Source of the DNA: Ignavibacteriaceae bacterium
GTDB lineage: Bacteria > Bacteroidota > Ignavibacteria > Ignavibacteriales > Ignavibacteriaceae
Assembly: GCA_019912505.1 (NCBI GenBank)
Contig: JAIOIM010000171.1
Location: 1 to 9,625 of the forward strand
Length of the DNA: 9,625 nt
Direction: 5' to 3'
In this document: piece after piece, positions 1 through 6,883 of the stretch
Position numbering within the stretch: position 1 is the stretch's first letter
How the letters are laid out: each line of letters begins with the position of its first letter
The notes under the pieces: model-generated
What the model was told of the DNA's origin: nothing
Seen by the model: the letters and a program-made list of their open reading frames with translations, nothing else
The model's database searches: none
Position numbers and translations under genes: made by a program

Positions 1-54
1 TTACAACAGCAACCAAAATAACTACCCGGCAAAACTATTTTACAAAGGTTTTAT

Positions 55-62
55 TATCTTTG
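55..62 (+). promoter_or_regulatory. Possible -7 element (TATCTTTG) upstream of lysA
   Basis: TATCTTTG matches the Bacteroidota -7 consensus TAnnTTTG exactly and lies 43 nt before the lysA ATG, which would give a 5' leader of roughly 35 nt. I see no TTTG/TTG box at the expected 19-21 nt upstream, so the match is only half of a promoter. An 8-mer with two free positions is a weak signal in AT-rich DNA. The frames read through 1-105 show no convincing upstream gene tail. Confidence 0.3.
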
Positions 63-105
63 TCCGGCACATTATTATCCCATTATTGATTAATCCGAGG
101 GAAAG

Positions 106-1368
106 ATGGACTTTTTTGAATCTGAAATATTTACATATAAAAATAACGAGTTATACTGCGAAGATGTCCCTGTAACCGAAATTGCAGAAAAAATAGGAAC
201 ACCGGTTTACATTTACGGCAAAATTTTTTTTGAAGACCGTTACCGCGAGTTTACGGATGCGTTTAAGGAAGTTAAGCATACGATTTTTTATGCTTCAAAA
301 TCTAATTTTAATTTGAGTGTTATAAAAACCTTTACTGACCTTGGAAGCGGTGTAGATGTAAACTCCGAAGGGGAATTATACCGCGCGTTAAAAGTCGGTG
401 TAAACCCAAAAAAAATAATTTTAACCGGCGTGGGCAAATCGGCTAACGAGATAAAACTTGGTCTCGAACTGGATCTGCTTATGATAAAAGCCGAATCGGA
501 AGAGGAAATATATCTTATAAATGAAATTGCCGCTTCACTTGGTAAAGTTGCTCGCGTAGCTATTAGAGTTAACCCGGATGTAAACGCACAAACGCACCCG
601 TATATTTCCACTGGCTTAGCCGAAAACAAATTTGGAATAGATACAGAAGCGGCTTACACACTTTACAAAAAACAAAACGAGTTAAAAAATATAAAATTTA
701 CCGGCATCGATATGCACATCGGTTCGCAAATTACAAAGATTGAACCGTTCGTTGAAGCGACAACAAAACTCGCAGATTTGTTTTTAAAACTTAAAGCGGA
801 AGGTATTAATCTCGAACATTTTGATATGGGCGGCGGCATAGGAGTTAGATACGAAAATGAAAAAACATTTTCGGTAAAAAAACTTGCCGAAGCAATAATG
901 CCTATATTAAAAAAACTTGACTGCGAGATATTTTTTGAACCAGGGCGTTACTTAACTGCCAACGGGGGAATATTGGCTGCTAAAGTTTTATACACCAAAA
1001 AAAATCACGATAAAAATTTTATTGTAACCGATACCGCAATGACCGACCTGCTTCGTCCAAGCATATACCGGGCATATCATCACGTGCAGCCTGTAAAATT
1101 GGAAATCGGACGGAACAATATCATTGCCGATATTGTAGGTCCCGTTTGCGAGAGCGGGGATTTTCTTGCAAAGGATAGAGAAATTCTCAGTTCAAATCCG
1201 GGCGAACTTCTTGCCGTCTTTTCTGCGGGTGCATACGGAATGACTATGGCATCAAATTATAACGCACGCCGACGCGCCCCCGAAGTGCTTGTAAGCGGAA
1301 ATAGTTTTAAAGTAATTAGAAGTCGGGAAACTTTTGAACATCTTTTATTTGACGAAAAAATTGAGTGA
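106..1368 (+). CDS. lysA: Diaminopimelate decarboxylase (LysA)
   Basis: This 420-residue protein is a PLP-dependent fold-type III decarboxylase that converts meso-diaminopimelate to L-lysine, the last step of DAP-route lysine synthesis in the cytoplasm. The length is normal for the family. Visible landmarks are the PLP lysine in FYASKSN (Lys65), HIGSQ (204-208), the glycine-rich phosphate loop GGGIG (242-246), EPGR (278-281), the active-site cysteine motif CESGD (348-352), and AYGMTMASNYN (376-386) followed by RRRAPEVLV. The barrel is N-terminal (about 30-280) and the beta domain C-terminal. The ATG is preceded by GAGGG with a 4-nt spacer. It is the first gene of a tight cluster, and the next ATG is 3 nt past its stop. 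The PLP motif reads YASKSN rather than the commoner YAxKAN, but the lysine is present. Related decarboxylases acting on ornithine/arginine or carboxynorspermidine are less likely, because the GPVCESGD and MASNYN motifs fit LysA. Confidence 0.96.
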   Translation: MDFFESEIFTYKNNELYCEDVPVTEIAEKIGTPVYIYGKIFFEDRYREFTDAFKEVKHTIFYASKSNFNLSVIKTFTDLGSGVDVNSEGELYRALKVGVNPKKIILTGVGKSANEIKLGLELDLLMIKAESEEEIYLINEIAASLGKVARVAIRVNPDVNAQTHPYISTGLAENKFGIDTEAAYTLYKKQNELKNIKFTGIDMHIGSQITKIEPFVEATTKLADLFLKLKAEGINLEHFDMGGGIGVRYENEKTFSVKKLAEAIMPILKKLDCEIFFEPGRYLTANGGILAAKVLYTKKNHDKNFIVTDTAMTDLLRPSIYRAYHHVQPVKLEIGRNNIIADIVGPVCESGDFLAKDREILSSNPGELLAVFSAGAYGMTMASNYNARRRAPEVLVSGNSFKVIRSRETFEHLLFDEKIE

Positions 1369-1371
1369 CAA

Positions 1372-2421
1372 ATGAGACGAAAAAATTTTATAAAAAGTAT
1401 TGCCGCCGCATCTATAGGTGCGGCAATTTTGCCGATGAATATTTCTAATGCATTAGGGAAAAAAGTTCTGCCGGTGGTAAAACCAAAAAAATTAAAGACC
1501 GGTGATACCATCGGATTAATTGCCCCCGGCAGTTTTATCTCGGAAGCGGAGTTAAAAGAATCAATCGACAATTTGTCGGCGCTTGGTTTTAAAGTAGTTT
1601 ACAACGATACGATACTTGAGCGGTATGGTTACTTGGCGGGTAAAGATAAACAACGCGCAGATGATGTTAATATAATGTTTGCACGCAGAGATGTTGACGC
1701 AATTGTTACAGCACGCGGCGGTTACGGCTGCTCGAGAATTTTACCGTATCTCGATTACAAGACAATTATAAATAATCCCAAGATACTGATTGGTTACAGC
1801 GATATTACAGCGCTGCTTTTTGGAATTTATGCAAAAACCGGTCTTGTAACATTTCACGGTCCGGTTGGTATTTCTACATTTAACGATTTTAGCGTTAAAT
1901 ATTTTAATGATGTTTTGATGAGCGAAAGTAAAAACACAACACTTTATAATGCGGCTGAAGATAAAGAAAAAGGAGAGTTTGATGTTCACCCGATTGTTAC
2001 AGGAAAAGGTCGCGGCAGGTTAGTCGGCGGAAATTTGTCTATTGTTGTTTCGATGATAGGCACTGACTACGATGTTGACTATAAAGATAAAATAATTTTT
2101 CTTGAGGAAATTGGTGAAGAACCATATCGGATTGACAGAATGCTAACACAAATGATTGAGTCGGGAAAATTTGAAAACGCATCGGGTGTAATGCTCGGAG
2201 TTTTTCACAACTGCGAAGCAAAGGAACACGACCCTTCATTTCCTATATCCCTTTCACTAAAAGAAGTATTATTAGACAGGCTTGGAAATTTAAAAATTCC
2301 GGTTATATATGGTATGTCATTCGGTCACGTTACCAATAAATTTACTTTACCCTTTGGTATTGAAGCTGAACTTGATTCGGGTGATCAAACAATAAAACTT
2401 TTAGAAAACGCAGTTATTTAG
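1372..2421 (+). CDS. Tat-type exported LD-carboxypeptidase, S66 family (LdcA/MccF-like)
   Basis: This 349-residue protein has the S66 serine peptidase layout. Family members cut the LD bond between meso-DAP and D-Ala in murein tetrapeptides; MccF relatives instead detoxify microcin C. Visible features are an N-terminal KPKKLKTGDTIGLIAPG strand, ARGGYGCSRILPYLDY (114-129), the nucleophile in IGYSDIT (Ser143), the glutamate in FLEEIGEEPYRIDRML (Glu245), and the histidine in SFGHVTNKFTLPFG (His319), a complete Ser-Glu-His set. The first 30 residues, with RRKNFIKS then an Ala-rich hydrophobic run ending near SNALG, look like a Tat signal, so the enzyme probably acts in the periplasm; E. coli LdcA is cytoplasmic. 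The gene starts 3 nt after lysA with only a weak GAG as ribosome site, suggesting coupling. LD-carboxypeptidase is the best call; substrate specificity cannot be read from sequence. Confidence 0.9.
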   Translation: MRRKNFIKSIAAASIGAAILPMNISNALGKKVLPVVKPKKLKTGDTIGLIAPGSFISEAELKESIDNLSALGFKVVYNDTILERYGYLAGKDKQRADDVNIMFARRDVDAIVTARGGYGCSRILPYLDYKTIINNPKILIGYSDITALLFGIYAKTGLVTFHGPVGISTFNDFSVKYFNDVLMSESKNTTLYNAAEDKEKGEFDVHPIVTGKGRGRLVGGNLSIVVSMIGTDYDVDYKDKIIFLEEIGEEPYRIDRMLTQMIESGKFENASGVMLGVFHNCEAKEHDPSFPISLSLKEVLLDRLGNLKIPVIYGMSFGHVTNKFTLPFGIEAELDSGDQTIKLLENAVI

Positions 2422-2433
2422 AAGAGGATAGTT

Positions 2434-2967
2434 ATGAAAAAAATATTTGCAATACTTATGTTTATACCGCTTATCAACGGTTGTTTAACTTTTAATACCC
2501 TTTCTTATAAAGTTGTTCTAAACGATGAAAACGGCGGAACAGCGTTTGTAGTTATCAATGATATCCGCTCGGATGCCGAAGACGAAACGGAGTTTGCCGA
2601 TGACACCACAAAACTTTTTAACGATTACTTCTACGGTGATGATGTAATTAAATCATTAAAAGAAGAAGGGAAAGAAGTTACATCGCGCAGCTTAAAAATT
2701 GATGACGGGCACCTGAACGCCTACATTACTTTCGATTTTGGCGACATCAACAGCGTTGAAAACTTAGCTAAGGACGGCGATTTTTATTATCTAACCCTTC
2801 CGCTTGCCGACAGTGTTGTTTCTACAAACGGACACATAATTCTTTCGAAAGATTACAAACGAATTATGTGGGATAAAAATATAGATACATTAAAGTTTGA
2901 AATGTTCAGCATTGCATTTGATGACGGTAATTACCGCGAACTTGCAAAATATTATAAGCAAAAATAA
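2434..2967 (+). CDS. Small acidic lipoprotein of unknown function
   Basis: I do not recognise this 177-residue protein. Residues 1-16 form a short signal (MKK, hydrophobic run, then INGC), with the putative lipidated cysteine at Cys17; asparagine at -2 makes it a slightly unusual lipobox. The mature part is rich in Asp/Glu (IRSDAEDETEFADD at 44-57) and alternates charged loops with strand-like stretches (VVLN, TAFVVIND, NAYITFDFGD, FYYLTLPL, HIILSKDY), with no transmembrane segment after the signal. The pattern of a short strand, an acidic loop, then a basic EVTSRSLKIDDG segment followed by an aliphatic strand vaguely recalls LppM-type lipoprotein domains; this is only an impression. An AGAGGA site about 7 nt upstream of the ATG supports the start. 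It lies 12 nt after the carboxypeptidase gene and its stop codon directly abuts the priA ATG, so it is almost certainly cotranscribed with both. The gene call is firm; the function is unknown. Confidence 0.85.
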   Translation: MKKIFAILMFIPLINGCLTFNTLSYKVVLNDENGGTAFVVINDIRSDAEDETEFADDTTKLFNDYFYGDDVIKSLKEEGKEVTSRSLKIDDGHLNAYITFDFGDINSVENLAKDGDFYYLTLPLADSVVSTNGHIILSKDYKRIMWDKNIDTLKFEMFSIAFDDGNYRELAKYYKQK

Positions 2968-5433
2968 ATGTACGCCGAACTTGTTTTCCCGCTTCCATTC
3001 AGAAATAGTTTTACCTATTCTATTCCGGCGGAGCTAAAACACTCCGCCCAAATAGGGGTCCGCGCGGTTGCGCCTTTCGGCAAACGCACCCTTACCGGTT
3101 TTATAATAAAAATAAAAGACAAATGCGATATAAAAGAAAAAATAAAACCGCTTCATGATATTCTTGACGATGTACCGATTTTTGATGAAGAACGATTAAA
3201 ATTTTATGAGTGGGTAAGCGAGTATTATTTATCATCACTGGGTGAGGCACTTAGGTTAGCGGTTCCTTACGGGCTTGATGTTGAATCGAAGCGTAAAATA
3301 ATCGTTGACAAATTAATTACTGCAAAACTTCTCGCTGAAAAGGAATCAAAAAATTCTTTGCAGAGGCAGATACTTGATGTAATAAAAGATAAGGAAGAAC
3401 TTGCTTTTTCAGCACTGCAAAAATTAACCGGCAAAAAAAATATCCATTCAACAGTTAGAACCCTTGAAAATAAAGGAGCGTTGACTGTACTTACAACTTT
3501 GGTGGAAGCAAAAGTAAAAATTAAAACTGCAAAATATGTTCAACTTGTTAAATCTTTAGCTGATGTTTATGATCTTATTCCGGAGATAGAAAGCCGCAGT
3601 CCTCAGCAGGTAAAAATATTACTCGAACTTACAAAGAAAAAAAGTACTCCAATTGCTCTCGCATCGTTACTGAAAAAAACAGAAGCTTCCGGTTCATCGG
3701 TTGAATCGCTTGAAAAAAAAGGGGTGCTGAAAGTTTTCGATAAAGAAGTCGAACGCAAATACGAAGAGGAATTTAAAGAAGCAAAAATAGAATTTGTACT
3801 TACCGAGCAGCAGCAATCCTCGGTTGACGAGATATCAAAACATATAAACCCGTTTTCATTTAAACCATATTTACTGCACGGTATTACAGGAAGCGGTAAA
3901 ACACAAGTATATATTGAACTGATAAAAAAAGTACTCGACGCCGGAAAAACCGCTTTAATCTTAGTTCCCGAAATTTCATTAACTCCGCAGATAACATCAC
4001 GGTTGTTTAATAATTTCGGCGCGCTTGTAAGTGTTCAGCACAGCCGTATGTCGCTTGGCGAACGCTATGACGCTTGGCGCCGGCTGCTTAACGGAAAGTC
4101 AAAAGTTGTTGTAGGCGCCCGTTCTGCTTTATTTTCACCGTTGAAGGAGATAGGGCTTATTGTTGTTGATGAGGAACATGATGCGAGTTATAAACAGTGG
4201 GAGCTTGTTCCAAAGTATCATGCGCGCGATGCGGCAATTATATTGGGCAAACATTCCAATTGCCCGGTTGTTCTCGGTTCGGCTACGCCCTCAATTGAAA
4301 CAATGTACAATGCACTTAACAAAAAATATGCGCTGCTCAATTTGCCGGAACGAATAGACAACGCAAAGCTTCCGAAGATTGAACTTGTAAATGTTATTAT
4401 AGAAAAGAAAAAAGGGAGAATGCAAAATGTTTTTTCTACCATTTTACTCGATAAAATTGCCGATAGAGTAGCAAAAAAAGAAGGGACAATAATTCTTCAA
4501 AACAGGAGGGGTTTTTCTACTCAAATATTTTGCGATGACTGCGGCGAAATTGAAACCTGCCAAAACTGTTCCGTGCCGATGGTGTATCATATCAATAAAA
4601 ATTATCTGCAATGTCACTACTGCGGTTTAACCGTTGAAGTGCCGAAAGCCTGCACAACATGCGGTTCGTTATCAATAAAATATTTCGGTACCGGTACCGA
4701 AAGAGTTGAAGACGAACTTGAGTTTTATTTACCCGGCGCAAAAATAAGACGTATCGATTCCGATTCTGTTTCGAAAAAAAATTCACTCAGCATTATGCTG
4801 CGCGATTTCAGCAGAGGCGATATCGACATACTCGTAGGCACGCAGATGGTTTCCAAAGGTTTGGATATTTCGCGAGTAACGCTCGTTGGTGTTATATCAG
4901 CCGAAACAAGTTTGTGGATGCCGGATTTCCGCGCGGACGAAAGAACATTTCAACTGCTCACCCAGGTTTCGGGTCGCGCCGGCAGAAGTAAAGTTGAGGG
5001 GGAAGTGATTATTCAAACCCAAAATGAAAAAAACTTTACGTTAAAAAAAGTTATTGCAGATGACTACAACGGCTTTTATGAAAAAGAAATTCGGGACAGG
5101 CAGCAGATGGGTTATCCCCCATTTACCCGTTTATGTTTGATTGAAACAAAAGACCCGGATGAGGAAAAAGCACGCGGCGCAATATTCGATTATTTTTACG
5201 AACTAAAAGTTTACAGCAAATACTTAAAGATAACACCGCCATCAACCGCGCTGATTGCCCGGTTGAAGGGAAATTACAGATTTCAAATATTAATTAAAAG
5301 CGGCAGGGAAGTGGACCCCGGCGGCGCGATACTTCGTAAAGCGGTTCTTGATTCATTCATTGAGTTCAACCGAAAATCGAGATTTAAAGACGTGAAGTTA
5401 TTTTTTGATGTTGACCCGCAGAGTATTATGTAG
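2968..5433 (+). CDS. priA: Primosomal protein N' / replication restart helicase PriA
   Basis: This 821-residue protein is PriA, the 3'-5' superfamily 2 helicase that recognises stalled forks and D-loops and starts reloading of the replicative helicase. Residues 1-105 are the 3' DNA-binding domain (FPLPFRNSFTYSIP, VAPFGKRTLTGF). About 130-260 is a winged-helix linker with two similar blocks. The helicase core has Walker A GITGSGKT (305-312), DEEHD (401-405), GSATPS (437-442), NRRGF (512-516), GTERVEDEL (576-584), GTQMVSKGLD (624-633) and QVSGRAGR (666-673). Eight zinc cysteines are intact (522, 525, 531, 534, 549, 552, 562, 565). The C-terminal domain begins near QMGYPPFTRL. It is longer than E. 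coli PriA (732 aa) mainly in the winged-helix region. The ATG follows the preceding TAA with no gap and there is no good Shine-Dalgarno, so translation probably depends on coupling to the lipoprotein gene. Confidence 0.97.
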   Translation: MYAELVFPLPFRNSFTYSIPAELKHSAQIGVRAVAPFGKRTLTGFIIKIKDKCDIKEKIKPLHDILDDVPIFDEERLKFYEWVSEYYLSSLGEALRLAVPYGLDVESKRKIIVDKLITAKLLAEKESKNSLQRQILDVIKDKEELAFSALQKLTGKKNIHSTVRTLENKGALTVLTTLVEAKVKIKTAKYVQLVKSLADVYDLIPEIESRSPQQVKILLELTKKKSTPIALASLLKKTEASGSSVESLEKKGVLKVFDKEVERKYEEEFKEAKIEFVLTEQQQSSVDEISKHINPFSFKPYLLHGITGSGKTQVYIELIKKVLDAGKTALILVPEISLTPQITSRLFNNFGALVSVQHSRMSLGERYDAWRRLLNGKSKVVVGARSALFSPLKEIGLIVVDEEHDASYKQWELVPKYHARDAAIILGKHSNCPVVLGSATPSIETMYNALNKKYALLNLPERIDNAKLPKIELVNVIIEKKKGRMQNVFSTILLDKIADRVAKKEGTIILQNRRGFSTQIFCDDCGEIETCQNCSVPMVYHINKNYLQCHYCGLTVEVPKACTTCGSLSIKYFGTGTERVEDELEFYLPGAKIRRIDSDSVSKKNSLSIMLRDFSRGDIDILVGTQMVSKGLDISRVTLVGVISAETSLWMPDFRADERTFQLLTQVSGRAGRSKVEGEVIIQTQNEKNFTLKKVIADDYNGFYEKEIRDRQQMGYPPFTRLCLIETKDPDEEKARGAIFDYFYELKVYSKYLKITPPSTALIARLKGNYRFQILIKSGREVDPGGAILRKAVLDSFIEFNRKSRFKDVKLFFDVDPQSIM
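4683..4702. repeat. 20-bp perfect palindrome inside priA
   Basis: TTTCGGTACC followed directly by its exact reverse complement forms a gapless 20-bp palindrome containing two overlapping GGTACC-type units. It encodes the FGTGTE part of the conserved PriA helicase motif, so the repeated Gly-Thr codons (GGT ACC twice) and the flanking Phe and Glu codons account for it. A regulatory role is not required. Confidence 0.6.
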
Positions 5434-5436
5434 AGC

Positions 5437-5459
5437 ACTGCCCACATGGTGCGGGCAGT
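5437..5459. terminator. Hairpin between convergent priA and Yip1-family genes
   Basis: ACTGCCC (5437-5443) pairs perfectly with GGGCAGT (5453-5459). Beyond one A/C mismatch the pairing continues with two more base pairs around a 3-nt loop, giving a compact GC-rich stem. It begins 3 nt after the priA stop and ends 12 nt before the stop of the opposing gene, the expected place for a shared terminator. It lacks a T-run on either exit side: on the + strand it is followed by ACAAAAAAC, on the - strand by GCTCTACAT. Classical intrinsic termination is therefore not supported; it could instead protect the 3' ends of the transcripts. Confidence 0.4.
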
Positions 5460-5471
5460 ACAAAAAACAAA

Positions 5472-6287
5472 TTAATAATTAAAACCTAACGCAAACATTA
5501 TCAAACCGGTAATAATCCAAACTCCGAAAGAGAGAATATAATATTTTGTGTTTGATTCGGCTTTAAACATTTTTGCAAGCGCAATGGCAAGCACAGTATA
5601 AAACCATATTGAAATCGGATCAATATATGAGAGCAATAATCCTGTAATTGTTGTTTTATCCGCACTAATTAATGACGCCACGCTGGTATCCATAAATAAC
5701 TTTCCGAGCAAAACTGCCAGTATAGTTGCCACTAAAGCCTGCACAGCTAAGATGTAATGCGGCAAACCATATGCCGTCATTGCCGAAGTAAATGTTCCCT
5801 CACCTTTAAAGGCGTACTTTGCGAGAAGGAAGAAAATTAAAACGAAGATAAAAAAGAAAGCAAACCGGGCAACTATAATTCCTACCGAAGAAATTACCAT
5901 ACCAATTGGACCGCTCATCATCTCAATACCCTGCCGCATTGCCTCACTTTGCTGTTCAGCCTGTTCAGCTGTAAGCTCACCTTTTTTTACTTTTTTTTGT
6001 AATTCAACATCCTGCTTTTTTATCTGTTCCATCTGTTTATCTTTTAATAAAAAAGATGTTTCAGAGTTGCTCATAAGAACAATGTTAGCTATAATTGAAA
6101 CAACTATGACGAGTAAAAGGGGCAGCAGCCAGTCGCTTGTTCGGGGCGGAAAGAGGGCGGTTTGCGTAAAGGTGGTGCCAGGTTCGGTAAACACACCGGT
6201 CATCTTATCTGAGTGTGTCAGTTCGTCCGGCATTTCCGGTTCCTGAGGATTATCTTGAACATCGATATTTGTATCGTTATTATCCAT
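5472..6287 (-). CDS. Yip1-family multi-pass inner membrane protein
   Basis: This 271-residue protein resembles bacterial Yip1-domain membrane proteins, whose role is poorly known. Residues 1-35 are acidic and hydrophilic (cytoplasmic tail). FTEPGTTFTQ...PRTSDWLLPLLLV (33-60) is the typical entry into the domain. Membrane segments are predicted by eye at about 53-72, 133-157, 176-197, 225-241 and 249-268. Between the first two lies a strongly charged Lys/Glu/Gln helix (about 82-118, KDKQMEQIKK...KKGELTAEQAEQQ) that could form a coiled coil. HYILAVQALVA and the Pro in SYIDPISIWF are also usual for the family. GAGG with a 5-nt spacer precedes the ATG. The gene is monocistronic, convergent with priA, and has a promoter-like pair upstream. 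The family call rests on overall pattern; no catalytic residues exist to check. Confidence 0.78.
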   Translation of the reverse strand: MDNNDTNIDVQDNPQEPEMPDELTHSDKMTGVFTEPGTTFTQTALFPPRTSDWLLPLLLVIVVSIIANIVLMSNSETSFLLKDKQMEQIKKQDVELQKKVKKGELTAEQAEQQSEAMRQGIEMMSGPIGMVISSVGIIVARFAFFFIFVLIFFLLAKYAFKGEGTFTSAMTAYGLPHYILAVQALVATILAVLLGKLFMDTSVASLISADKTTITGLLLSYIDPISIWFYTVLAIALAKMFKAESNTKYYILSFGVWIITGLIMFALGFNY

Positions 6288-6349
6288 TAGTGCCTCATAT
6301 GAAATTGTGAAAGAATGATAAAAAAATTATCTATTGTTGAGGTAAAAGG

Positions 6350-6380
6350 CAAATGTTTTAGAAAGAAATATTTGAGCAAA
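6350..6380 (-). promoter_or_regulatory. Possible Bacteroidota-type promoter for the Yip1-family gene
   Basis: Read on the - strand, TTTG (6380-6377) is followed after exactly 19 nt by AACATTTG (6357-6350). The consensus for the Bacteroidota primary sigma factor is TTTG, 19-21 nt, then TAnnTTTG, so only the first T of the -7 box deviates. The implied start lies about 55 nt before the ATG at 6287. In AT-rich DNA such matches arise by chance, hence the low confidence. Confidence 0.3.
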
Positions 6381-6499
6381 AGTTTACAATTAGTTAGTTT
6401 TTGCAATTGTCGCCCGAATTAATAAAATTTTCGTGTATTTGGTATAAATGCACAGATACTATTTCAAAAAAGTGTTTAAGATTTTAATTAGTAAGTCAC

Positions 6500-6643
6500 C
6501 TTACGCAGAAGTTTTTCTCTGTGTAACTCCGCGAAATCTCTGTGGCACTCTGTGTAATAAAAATCAATAAGTAACACAGAGAACCACCGAGCATGCACAG
6601 AGAACCACTGAGAAAATATTTTTTTCTTCAGTTCTTGTGTAAG
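6500..6643. repeat. Phased CTCTGTG/CACAGAG palindromic extragenic element
   Basis: The left arm has four heptamers: CTCTGTG (6517), CTCCGCG (6527), CTCTGTG (6538) and CTCTGTG (6548). The right arm has CACAGAG (6575), CACCGAG (6585), CACAGAG (6596) and CACTGAG (6606). Starts are spaced 10, 11 and 10 bp in both arms, and the arms are exactly mirrored about 6564/6565 with a 20-nt AT-rich centre. Across 6513-6555 against 6574-6616, 31 of 43 positions are complementary; the innermost eight pair perfectly and TTTT/AAAA closes the outside. Weaker outer partners CTTACGCAGAAG (6500-6511) and a segment ending GTGTAAG (6637-6643) suggest the full element. I recall similar CTCTGTG-rich intergenic sequence in environmental genomes, but could not verify this. 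It has no coding capacity of its own. Confidence 0.8.
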
Positions 6644-6883
6644 AAAAGAAAGTAAGAGCGCAGTGGAAACATTGCAAATAATCTTGTGAAGAAAAATCCG
6701 CAAGGTTAACAACACACAACAACCCGATAGAAATGTAAACACAAATTACAATTTTATATTTCATTCAAAGAATAATAAGCTATTTGTTAGTATTTAGTAA
6801 ATGCAATTTGTAAAGTTTTTATCCTTATAGTCTAAATAAATTGTTCACTTTATCCGATAATAAAATAAAAACGGATCGGAACA

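Larger units (their letters stand above)
6288..6883. other. 596-bp non-coding region between divergent genes
   Basis: This gap separates the divergent Yip1-family (-) and PEGA lipoprotein (+) genes. It holds the candidate promoter at 6350-6380, a small GTAAG/CTTAC inverted pair at 6491-6504, and the phased heptamer palindrome centred at 6564/6565. From about 6645 to 6883 I see only AT-rich DNA without a convincing gene, RNA or strong promoter. ATCCG (6852-6856) and CGGAT (6872-6876) form a short inverted pair just before the PEGA start, where they could hide the weak GGA ribosome site. Minus-strand frames at 6488-6742 and 6564-6764 are artefacts of the repeat. Confidence 0.75.

Noticed and set aside
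1..105. Tail of an upstream gene at the left edge
   Set aside because: All three + strand frames either stop early or run into lysA out of frame, without recognisable protein character. The sequence is short and reads as a leader region.
4683..4702. 20-bp perfect palindrome as an operator or recombination site
   Set aside because: It encodes the conserved FGTGTE stretch of PriA; the repeated Gly-Thr codons and flanking Phe/Glu codons are enough to create it.
6517..6612. CRISPR array or tandem satellite
   Set aside because: The units are 7 bp with 3-4 bp linkers and reverse orientation at the centre. There are no unique spacers of CRISPR length and no cas genes.
6481..6660. Insertion sequence with terminal inverted repeats
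   Set aside because: There is no transposase frame, and I see no convincing target-site duplication around 6500-6643. A MITE-like origin remains possible, so it is listed as a repeat only.
6564..6764. Minus-strand frame beginning MKYKIVICVYISIGLLCVVN, resembling a signal peptide
   Set aside because: No ribosome site precedes it, and its last third is simply the translated CACAGAG repeat arm (SVVLCACSVVLCVTY). A second overlapping frame (6488-6742) has the same problem. A relic of a small gene interrupted by the repeat cannot be excluded, but nothing supports it.
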